Below, one piece after another: positions 16,770 to 23,965 of a stretch of 64,000 bases of DNA. The DNA lies in contig NZ_JACIBV010000001.1 of the NCBI RefSeq assembly GCF_014195505.1, positions 2,418,001-2,482,000 of the forward strand, in the 5' to 3' direction. The translations under genes were made by a program, and so were the position numbers. The notes under the pieces were generated by a model. The model saw only the letters and a program-made list of their open reading frames with translations, had not been told where the DNA came from and did no database searches. Numbering within the stretch: the stretch's first letter is position 1; the number at the start of each line of letters is the position of its first letter. The DNA comes from Nonomuraea dietziae (GTDB lineage Bacteria; Actinomycetota; Actinomycetes; Streptosporangiales; Streptosporangiaceae).

Positions 16770-18003
16770 TTACTGCTTCCTCTGCGCCGCTCGCGCGTCG
16801 CAGCTTTCGGGCTGAGCCAGGGTTGGAGTTGCCGCACCTGGTCTTACCTGCCCTCCACAGTCGTTTTTGCCGTGTCCAGCCAGCCCGGCGACCACGGTGA
16901 CGCGTTGTCCTTGCAGCAGGATGTTGATCGCTGCGGCGATGTCCCTGTCATGGTGCTCACCACAAGACGAGCAGTCCCACCCCGCACCCCCAGGGGAAGC
17001 CGCCCGACCCTCCACCCGCAGCAGGGACACAGCTGGGAGGAGGGGTAACAGCGGCCGACCCTCGCCAGGATCCGCCCGTACCGGACGGCCTTGCCCTCCA
17101 AGAGTGCGAGGAAGGCGCCCCAACTCGCGTCGTTCACCGACTTGGCGTGACAGCCCCGCGCCAGGCCCCGCACCGAGAGCGTCTCGACATGCACCGCTTG
17201 GTTCTCACGGATGATCGAGGTGCTCACTTGGTGCAGAAAATCGTGGCGCGCGTCGGCGACCTTGACATGCTGGCGGGCGACTTTGGCTCGTGCCTTGTCC
17301 CGGTTCTTCGACCCCTTCTCCTTGCCCGACAGCGCGCGCTGCAGCTTGGCGAGTTTCTTCTCCCTCCGCCGCAGCCACCGCGGATTGGCGATCTTGTCGC
17401 CGCCGCTGAGGATCGCATAGTGCGTGAGCCCGAGGTCGACCCCGGTCTCGGTTTCGAGTTCGGGCAGCATCTGGCTGTCGTCGGCGATCTGGAGGCGAAG
17501 TAGCGCCCGGCCGCGTCCAGGATGACGGTGACCGATGAGGGGGCTGCGGGCAGCGCTCGCGACCAGCGAACTTCCACCTCACCGATCTTCGCCGAATATA
17601 GGCGGCCCTGAACGGTCAGAGAGAAGGCCTTGGTGGTGAACCTGACCGACTGCCGGCGGTCGTGACGCGACTTGAACCGGGGCAGCCCCATATGCGGCCC
17701 CTTGCGCCTGCCACTGATGGAGTCGAAAAAGTTTCGGTAGGCGGTGCTCAGATCCCGGACCGACTGCTGGAGCACCACCGACGAGACCTCGGCCAGCCAG
17801 GCCCGCGCGGAAGTCTTCTTCGCAGCCGTCAGCACCAAGCGCTGTAGCTCAGCATCCCCAATAAACGCCAGGCCGGCCCTGCGGGCGGCCTTACGCGCGG
17901 CCAGTGCGTCGTTTCACACCACTCGCGCGCATCCGAATGTCTTGGCCAACATCTGGCGTTGTGACAGGTCGGGATAGAGCCGATAGTTGCAGCGCAGCTT
18001 CAC
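16770..18003 (-). pseudogene. tnpB: Decayed IS605-family TnpB (RuvC-like nuclease)
   Basis: Remnant of an RNA-guided TnpB nuclease. From the GTG at 18003 it reads VKLRCNYRLYPDLSQRQML and then hits TGA at 17914-17916, where the family has Trp (RVV-stop-ND). Further frameshifts lie near 17490 (after GRYFAS) and near 17000, within or next to the zinc finger. The RuvC motifs are still visible in separate frames: GVDLGLTHYAILS (first Asp), VETLSVRGLARG (Glu) and CGEHHDRDIAAAINILL (last Asp), with CPCC and CSSCG zinc-finger pairs. No TnpA is present. It interrupts the cluster between the ABC importer and the second aminotransferase. Confidence 0.85.
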
Positions 18004-18160
18004 TTTCGGTCACCACCGGTGCCTTACAGTCACTCGAACACACTATCGGCCAGCTGCGCCTGCCGCAGGCGAATGTCGGCGCGAGCGAATATCGATCTCC
18101 GCGTCGCGCCTCTTCCCGGTTCTGGTGACGAAGTCCGGGCGAGCTGCTGAGAAACCGCCC

Positions 18161-19483
18161 CTATGGCCTGTTCCTGATTCGCTCCGCGATGAGCTCGACG
18201 TGCTCGTCGGTGTAGCGCTCGTTCCAGTCGATGACCAGCAGCGTCTCTGCCACCAGCCGCTCCGCCTCCGGGCAGGCCGCGGGCGTGTAGCCCTCCAGCG
18301 GGTAGCGGGAGCCGCCGTAGACGGGCCCCTTCCACACGGGCGCCCTGTTCAGCGGCTCCCCGAGGTAACCGGCCCGTGCCGGAATCCCGGCGGCTCCCAG
18401 GTGGGCGGCCAGCTCGCCGGCCCCGCCGTCCGGAAGGACGAGGGGGAACAGCCACCATGCGTGCCCCTCGGGGCGCGGCAGCCGCAGCCCCTGCAGCCCT
18501 TCCAGGGCCTTCAGCAGGTGGGCGGCGGTGCGCCGCCTGGCGGCCAGCACGCCGTCCAGCTTGGCCAGCTGGGCGCGGGCGACGGCGGCCTGGAGCTCGG
18601 TCATGCGGTAGTTGAGGCCCAGGCTGGCGTGCGACCGCCCGGCGGCGCGGTCCCATCCCTTGTCGGAGAACAGGCGCATCCTGCGGGCCAGCTCGTCGTC
18701 CTGGGTGATGACCACTCCGCCGTCGCCGCAGGTGATGTGCTTCCACTGCTGGAGGCTGAAGGTGCCGACGTCGCCCACGGTGCCCGCGAGCCTGCCGCCC
18801 CCCACGCCCCGCGCACCGCCCCCGAGCTGCTCCCCCGGCCCCTGAGCGGGAACCCCCGGCCCCTCGGCGGGAACCCCCGGCCCCTCGGCGGGAAGCCTCG
18901 GCCCCTGGTCGGGGAGCCCCGGCCCCCGGGCGGGGAGCCCCGGCCCCCGGGCGGGGAGCCCCGGCCCCCGGGCGGGGAGCTCGGTGAGCCAGGCCTGGGC
19001 GCAGTCCTCGATCAACGCCAGCCCGTGCCTGTCGGCCAGCGCCCTGAGCTCGTCGATGCGCGCGGCGGCGCCGAACAGGTGGACCGCCATGATCGCCCGC
19101 GTCCTCGGCCCGATGAGGGCCTCGACCGCGGAAGGATCGAGATTGCCGTCGGAGGGGTCCACATCCGCGAAGACAGGAACGGCGTTCTGCGCCAAGATGG
19201 GGGCCACAGTCCCGAAGTCCGTGATCGGCGTCGTGATGATCTCGTCTCCGGGGTCCGGCGCAGCCGCCACGACCGACAGATGGAGAGCCGCGGTGCCGGA
19301 GCTGCACGCGATCGCGTGGCGGGAGCCGTACAGCTGCACCATCTCGCGTTCGAGCGCCTTGGCCTCGGTTCCCCACACGGAGTTGAGCATGCCCGAGCGG
19401 ATCACCCGCTCCAGGGCGGCCACCTCCTCGTCGCCGAGCGTGCGGCCCTCGGGATCGGCCATGGTTGGAAAGTTCAGAGTCAC
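18161..19483 (-). CDS. DegT/DnrJ/EryC1/StrS family PLP aminotransferase (copy 2) with repeat insert
   Basis: This 440-residue PLP aminotransferase has the Schiff-base lysine K248 in LQQWKHITCGDGG and the family motif LIEDCAQAW. Between these, residues of about 168-233 form an insert: a Leu-Pro-Ala-x-Gly-Pro-Gly heptad repeated about seven times plus a Gly-rich tail, encoded by a 21-bp minisatellite. Homologues normally have about ten residues there. The insert is in frame, so the protein may still fold. The GTG start is 10 nt from operator D and is divergent from the regulator gene. Confidence 0.88.
   Translation of the reverse strand: MTLNFPTMADPEGRTLGDEEVAALERVIRSGMLNSVWGTEAKALEREMVQLYGSRHAIACSSGTAALHLSVVAAAPDPGDEIITTPITDFGTVAPILAQNAVPVFADVDPSDGNLDPSAVEALIGPRTRAIMAVHLFGAAARIDELRALADRHGLALIEDCAQAWLTELPARGPGLPARGPGLPARGPGLPDQGPRLPAEGPGVPAEGPGVPAQGPGEQLGGGARGVGGGRLAGTVGDVGTFSLQQWKHITCGDGGVVITQDDELARRMRLFSDKGWDRAAGRSHASLGLNYRMTELQAAVARAQLAKLDGVLAARRRTAAHLLKALEGLQGLRLPRPEGHAWWLFPLVLPDGGAGELAAHLGAAGIPARAGYLGEPLNRAPVWKGPVYGGSRYPLEGYTPAACPEAERLVAETLLVIDWNERYTDEHVELIAERIRNRP
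18837..18983. repeat. 21-bp minisatellite inside aminotransferase gene, seven copies
   Basis: Seven contiguous 21-bp units, consensus GGCCCCCGGGCGGGGAGCCCC, lie wholly within the coding sequence and keep frame. The units at 18921 and 18942 are identical, showing recent duplication; outer units have diverged. Confidence 0.92.
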
Positions 19484-19492
19484 GAGTTACCC

Positions 19493-19510
19493 TTTCGGTC
19501 TTGACCGTAA
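19493..19510. promoter_or_regulatory. Cluster operator, site D (divergent promoter)
   Basis: TTTCGGTCTTGACCGTAA, matching the consensus in both arms. It lies 10 nt from the aminotransferase GTG and 20 nt from the regulator GTG, so it probably controls both and mediates autoregulation. Confidence 0.68.
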
Positions 19511-19530
19511 TATGCAAGAGGGAGGCGTGG

Positions 19531-20737
19531 GTGGGAATCGTCATCGGGGTCGTCGGCCCGCACGATCTGGTCGACGACGTCGCGGCCACCTGCGAGGAGC
19601 AGCCGGGCGTCACCGCGCTGCGGCTCGACTACGACCACGAGTCGCAGGCTCCCGCGATCGTCGAAGCGCACTCCTCCACCGTGGAGGGCTGGCTGTTCAC
19701 CGGCATCGTGCCGTACATGCTGGCCAGTGACGCCGAGGCGCTCACCCGCCCGGCGGCGTTCGTCGACTACTCCGGGGCGACGCTGCTGACCGCTCTGGTA
19801 CGGCTGCAGCACGAGGGCCAGGACATCACCCGCCTGTCCATCGACACGATCTCGGCCGCCGACGTCCACGCCACCTTCGAGGAGGCGGGCCCTGCCCACC
19901 GAGCAGGTGCGCACGCTGCCCTACCGGCCCGAGATGACCTCCAAGAAGGCGGTCTCCTTCCACCGGCGCGGCGGCGACCACGCGGTGATCACCTGCCTCA
20001 GCTCGGTGCACGAGGCGCTGCGCGACGACATGCACGTGCTGCGCCTCGCGCCTTCGGTGCACTCGGTGCGGGTGGCGCTGCGCCAGCTGCTGCTCACCGC
20101 CGAGGGTCAGGCGCAGGAGGACGCGCAGATCGCGCTCGGGCTGATCGAGGTCGACAGCGAGGAGGGCCTGCTGCGCGAGGCGGCGGCCCTCGGTGGCACG
20201 CTGGCCGCCTTCAGGGGCGGCACGCATCTGCTGGTCACCACCAGGGGCCCGCTGGCCGACGCCACGGGCGGCTTCTCCTGCCTGCCGATGCTGTCGCGGC
20301 TGACCGTGACGAGCCAGGTGGTCAGGGTGGGCTTCGGGCTCGGCCGCAGCGCGGCGGAGGCCGAGAGCCTGGCGCGCAGGGCGCTGGCCAGGGCCAGGCG
20401 CATCGGCGACGTCGCCGCGGTGCTGTCGCTGCGCGCCGACACCGACATCGTGCTGGAGTCGGTCGGCGCGACACCCGCCGGCGAGCAGAACCTGTCGGTG
20501 ATCGCCCGCAGGGTCGGCCTCTCGGTGCCCACGCTGGAGAAGTTGCTGGAGGCCCGTGAGGCGGCCGGCGGCGAGCCGCTGACCACCAGGGAGATCGCCG
20601 AGCGGCTCGCGGTGCAGCAGCGCACGGCCCGCCGCATGCTGCACCGCCTGGAGCTGGCCGGGCTCGCCGAGCGCACCGGCAACCTGACCAGCGGGACCAG
20701 TGGCCGCCCGCTGACCCTCTACCGGCTGACCCTCTAG
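19531..20737 (+). CDS. Probable winged-helix regulator of the cluster, apparent frameshift
   Basis: Two overlapping frames join to one protein of about 400 residues. The N-terminal part (VGIVIGVVGPHDLVDDVAAT to FEEAG) is a sensor-like domain. The C-terminal part has two helix-turn-helix-like segments (LSVIARRVGLSVPTLEKLL and LTTREIAERLAVQQRTARRML) ending in a wing, SGRPLTLYRLTL. One extra C in the CCC at 19890-19892 shifts the frame; removing it gives the continuous reading EEAGLPTEQVRTLPYRP. GTG 19531 has GAGGGAGG six nt upstream. It is divergent from the aminotransferase across operator D. The family was not recognised by name. The frameshift may be a sequencing error, a real loss or slippage. 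Confidence 0.7.
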
Positions 20738-20760
20738 CCGGCACACCCGGGCCGGCCGGC

Positions 20761-20775
20761 ACCCCGTCCCGGGGT
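20761..20775. terminator. Possible bidirectional hairpin
   Basis: ACCCCG-TCC-CGGGGT lies in the 86-nt gap between the convergent regulator and lyase genes. There is no T-tract, so termination is only a possibility. Confidence 0.3.
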
Positions 20776-20823
20776 CCGGCTCGCCCTGTGGCCGGCGCGC
20801 CTTCCGCGGATCCGGCGTGTCCG

Positions 20824-21879
20824 CTAGGCCAGCCACCGGTCGAGGCCCTCGGCGACGAACTCGTCGTCGCGCAGCCACGGGTAGGCGGCCCACACGCGGT
20901 CGATCTCGGCGAGCTGTCCTGGAGACAGCTCCTCGGCGGGGTCCAGGCACCAGCGCCCGGCCAGCAGCCCCTGGCGGCGCAGGATCTCGTGGATGCCGGG
21001 GATGCAGCCGTGGAAGCCGTTGGCCGAGTCGAAGATGGCGGCGTTGGCGTCGGTGAGGTGACCGTCGAGCCCGAGCAGCCTGCGCACGGCCGCGTCGTCG
21101 CCCGCACGGGCCAGTTTGGCCTCCTCCAGCAGCTCGACCGCCTTCTTGACCCAGACCGCCCACTGGCCGAGCAGGCCGCCGACGAACTCGACCTCGACCT
21201 CGCGGCCGTCCACGATCACCCGGTGGGTCGTGATCAGGTCGGCCAGGATGTGGTCGTCGTTGCCGGTGTAGAGCGCCACCTCGCCGGCGCGGCCCGCCCT
21301 GACCACCCCGTGCAGCACGTCGAGCGTGCGGTAGCGGTCGAACGGCGCCACCTTGATGCCGACGACCGACTCGATCGAGGCCAGCCTCGTCCAGAAGCTC
21401 CTGGACAGCGTGCGACCGCCGACGGCGGGCTGCAGGTAGAAGCCGATGACCGGCAGCACCTCGCCGACCGCGCGCGCCCGCTCGATCAGCTGGTCCTCGT
21501 TCAGCTCCCTGTGGGGGCTGAGCAGCACCATGTGGTAGCCGAGCGACCTGGCGAGCTCCGCCTCGGCCACGGCCTGCTCGGTCGGGCCGGTCGCGCCCGC
21601 CACCATGACGATCTCGCGGCCCGCCTCGCGGGCGGTCTCCGCCGCCAGCTCGAGCACCGGCGGCAGCAGCTCGGTGCCGTGGATGGCGAACTGCGTGGTG
21701 TGGACACCCACGGCCAGGCCGCCCGCGCCGGCCTCGACGTAGTAGCGGGTCAGCGCCCGCTGGCGGCGCTCGTCCAGCTTGCGTCCCGCGTCGAGCGCCA
21801 GCGGGTGCGCGGGGATGACCAGGCCACGCCTGAACAGGTCGCGGACGGACGTCTGAGCCTCTGGAGCCGTGCTGAGCAC
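20824..21879 (-). CDS. Dihydrodipicolinate synthase family lyase (copy 2)
   Basis: This 351-residue class I aldolase-fold protein has the Schiff-base lysine K176 (VVGIKVAPFDRY) and the tyrosine at about 148 (IGFYLQPAVGG). It also has YTGNDDHI and a family-specific C-terminal extension (GIHEILRRQGLLAGRW and onward). GTG 21879 follows GGGGGAAG; an upstream ATG at 21908 is a weaker alternative. It lies 32 nt after the epimerase gene and is probably cotranscribed from operator E. Only about 290 residues are usual for DHDPS itself, so this belongs to a diverged subfamily. It is not close to copy 1. Confidence 0.85.
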   Translation of the reverse strand: MLSTAPEAQTSVRDLFRRGLVIPAHPLALDAGRKLDERRQRALTRYYVEAGAGGLAVGVHTTQFAIHGTELLPPVLELAAETAREAGREIVMVAGATGPTEQAVAEAELARSLGYHMVLLSPHRELNEDQLIERARAVGEVLPVIGFYLQPAVGGRTLSRSFWTRLASIESVVGIKVAPFDRYRTLDVLHGVVRAGRAGEVALYTGNDDHILADLITTHRVIVDGREVEVEFVGGLLGQWAVWVKKAVELLEEAKLARAGDDAAVRRLLGLDGHLTDANAAIFDSANGFHGCIPGIHEILRRQGLLAGRWCLDPAEELSPGQLAEIDRVWAAYPWLRDDEFVAEGLDRWLA

Positions 21880-21911
21880 GTCACTTCCCCCTCGATCGAT
21901 GAGCATGCTGA

Positions 21912-22919
21912 TCAGAACCGGCCGTCGCGGCGCTCGAACTTGGTCGGCTTGCCGAGCAGGGGGCCGCCGTCGGCGACCCAGCGCGCGGTGAGCTCGATCA
22001 GCTCGGCGGGCGCCAGCTCCGGGTAGCCGAAGAGCCTGTGACACCTGGCGGCGTTCGACAGCAGCGCCGTGTTCGCCTCCTCGCCCACGAAGGAGGGCTC
22101 CTTGCCCATGGCCCTGCCGAGGTCGGTCGCGGCCTGCCGTACCGAGATCAGCTCGGGGCCCGTCAGGTTGAGCGTGAACGGCGGAGCCTGCGCATGCAGC
22201 AGCGCGCGGAGCGTGACCTCGTTGACGTACCCCTGCCAGACCACGTTGGCCATGCCCGTCGAGACGTCGATGGGCTCGCCCGCGTGGACCTTCTGCGCCA
22301 GGTCGACCAGCACGCCGTAGCGCATCTCGACGGCGTAGTTGAGCCTGATGAGGGCCAGGCGGGTGCCGTACTTCTCGCTGAAGTGCGACATCACCCGCTC
22401 CCTGCCCAGGCAGCTCATCGCGTACTCGCCCACGGGGTCGGCGGGGGTCTCCTCGGTCGCGCCGCCGCTGGTCACGGGGACGAGCGGGTAGACGTTGCCG
22501 GTCGACAGCGCCGCGATCCTGCTGTCCCTGAACCGGTTGGCGACCCGTCCCGGCAGGTAGGAGTTGGTGAACCAGGTGGCGTGCTCGGCGCCCTGGGTGC
22601 CGAACTTGGCGCCGACCAGGAAGACCACGTTCTCCACGTCGGGCAGGTCGCGCAGGGCCTGCTCGTCGGCCACGTCGGCGCTGACGACCGTGGCGCCCTC
22701 ACGCGTGAGGTTTTCGGCCAGGCCCGGCTCGGAGAACCTGGAGACGGCCACGACCCGCCTGCTCCCCTTCGTGGCGTTGAGGGCGAGCCTGACCAGGCTC
22801 GGTCCGAGCTTCCCTCCCGCACCAAGGATCATGATGTCGCCGTCGAGCCTGGCCAGGTCGTCGACGAGACCGTCGCTGGGTCTCGCCAGCCGTTCCTCGA
22901 GCTCTGCTACCGTCCGCAC
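21912..22919 (-). CDS. NAD-dependent epimerase/dehydratase family protein
   Basis: This 335-residue short-chain extended-type protein has a Rossmann motif DIMILGAGGKLGPSLVRLA (about residues 28-46), a strand AALSTGNVYPLVP and an EYAMSCLGRERV segment holding the probable Tyr; the Lys of the classic YxxxK pair is absent. Such proteins oxidise, epimerise or dehydrate nucleotide or free sugars. The GTG start is 17 nt from operator E with AGAGGAG upstream. It is the first gene of an operon with the second DHDPS-like lyase. Confidence 0.8.
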   Translation of the reverse strand: MRTVAELEERLARPSDGLVDDLARLDGDIMILGAGGKLGPSLVRLALNATKGSRRVVAVSRFSEPGLAENLTREGATVVSADVADEQALRDLPDVENVVFLVGAKFGTQGAEHATWFTNSYLPGRVANRFRDSRIAALSTGNVYPLVPVTSGGATEETPADPVGEYAMSCLGRERVMSHFSEKYGTRLALIRLNYAVEMRYGVLVDLAQKVHAGEPIDVSTGMANVVWQGYVNEVTLRALLHAQAPPFTLNLTGPELISVRQAATDLGRAMGKEPSFVGEEANTALLSNAARCHRLFGYPELAPAELIELTARWVADGGPLLGKPTKFERRDGRF

Positions 22920-22935
22920 CCCGAACTCCTCTCAT

Positions 22936-22953
22936 TTACGGTCCAGACCGTAA
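22936..22953. promoter_or_regulatory. Cluster operator, site E
   Basis: TTACGGTCCAGACCGTAA has perfectly complementary 8-bp arms and is the best copy of the motif. It lies 17 nt upstream of the epimerase start. Confidence 0.68.
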
Positions 22954-22989
22954 CTTCGCGAGTGTTTTCCTGTCAATGGGGCGCCGTTT

Positions 22990-23883
22990 TTAGCGAGCCG
23001 GAACGGCCTCGCGGGCCTCTACCAGAACGCCCAGAATCGCCCTGGTCTCGGCCCACGGCACGGGGCTCGGCGCCCCGCCGACCATGGTGAGAAAGGCCTC
23101 GACCGTTCCCTCGTAGCCCAGGCCCTTCAGGACGTCGTCGCCGCTGTCGATGACGATGTCGCGCGAGCCCTGCCGGGTGTGCACGGTGACGGTGTACGCC
23201 TCGGAGTCCGAGACGCCGATGATCTCGACCGTGCCCGTGACTCCGCTGTCCCACCGCAGCGCCATGACGCCGGTGTCCTCCGAGCGCAGGCCCTCGTAGT
23301 GGCGGACCGAGCCGGCCGCGCCCGCCAGCCGTACGGCGGGGCCGAGCAGCGCCACGAGCAGCTCCACCCCGTGGATGCCCATCGTGACCATGGTGCCGCC
23401 GCCCTCGCCCGGCGTGTCCTGCCACGGGTTGTAGCCGGTGGCCCAGAGCCCGACGTCGTGCCTGACGGTGGCGCGCACGGACAGCACCTCGGCGGGGTCG
23501 ATCCGCGCGGCGGTGAAGGCGGGCGCGAACCTCAGCACGGAGCTGGACAGCACCCGATCGGTAATCTCCAGCCGGTCGAGGGCGTCGAGCTGGGCCCTGG
23601 TCGCGGCGGCGGGCTTGTTCATGAACACCGGCGTGCCCGTCTCCAGCACCGCGCGCAGGGCGTCGGGCGCCTGGGGGTTCGGCACGGTGAGCACGACGCC
23701 GTCGGGCCCGGTGGCGAGCAGCTCGGCCAGGCCGGCCGCGACCTTCGCCCCCGGATGCTCGTCGGTGAAGCGCCGCAGCCTCTCGGCGTCCTGCTCCCAT
23801 ACGACGAGCTCGGCGTGGCGGGCCAGCGTACGGGCGTCGGTGTAGGGGTGACTGGTGGCCAACCCGGCCAGGGCAATGCGCAC
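22990..23883 (-). CDS. Gfo/Idh/MocA family oxidoreductase
   Basis: This 297-residue NAD(P)-dependent sugar or cyclitol dehydrogenase relative has an N-terminal nucleotide-binding fold (VRIALAGLATSHPY), VVLTVPNPQAPDALRAVL, and the family EKP motif in the variant form MNKPAAAT. The catalytic region GGGTMVTMGIHGVELLVALLG carries the expected His. GTG 23883 is chosen because GGAGG lies five nt upstream and the protein then begins at the conserved first strand. It follows hyuB by 82 nt on the same strand and could be cotranscribed. It probably oxidises a keto- or amino-sugar intermediate. Confidence 0.88.
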   Translation of the reverse strand: MRIALAGLATSHPYTDARTLARHAELVVWEQDAERLRRFTDEHPGAKVAAGLAELLATGPDGVVLTVPNPQAPDALRAVLETGTPVFMNKPAAATRAQLDALDRLEITDRVLSSSVLRFAPAFTAARIDPAEVLSVRATVRHDVGLWATGYNPWQDTPGEGGGTMVTMGIHGVELLVALLGPAVRLAGAAGSVRHYEGLRSEDTGVMALRWDSGVTGTVEIIGVSDSEAYTVTVHTRQGSRDIVIDSGDDVLKGLGYEGTVEAFLTMVGGAPSPVPWAETRAILGVLVEAREAVPAR

Positions 23884-23965
23884 AGCGTCCTCCAGATCCG
23901 GAATGTGCGCCATCATGACACCCTCGCCCCCGGCCGAGGCGAGCCAGTCTCCCGGTTCCCCGCGG

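Noticed and set aside
16770..18003. A functional TnpB RNA-guided nuclease
   Set aside because: A nonsense codon replaces a conserved Trp and the remaining motifs are spread over different frames.
18004..18021. A seventh cluster operator in front of the tnpB remnant
   Set aside because: The left arm TTTCGGTC is exact but the right arm CACCGGTG matches poorly, and it overlaps the transposon end, so chance or insertion is as likely.
18030..18160. A short coding tail downstream of the second aminotransferase
   Set aside because: A minus-strand frame reads a plausible C-terminus (RADIRLRQAQLADSVFE) but has no start or recognisable domain.
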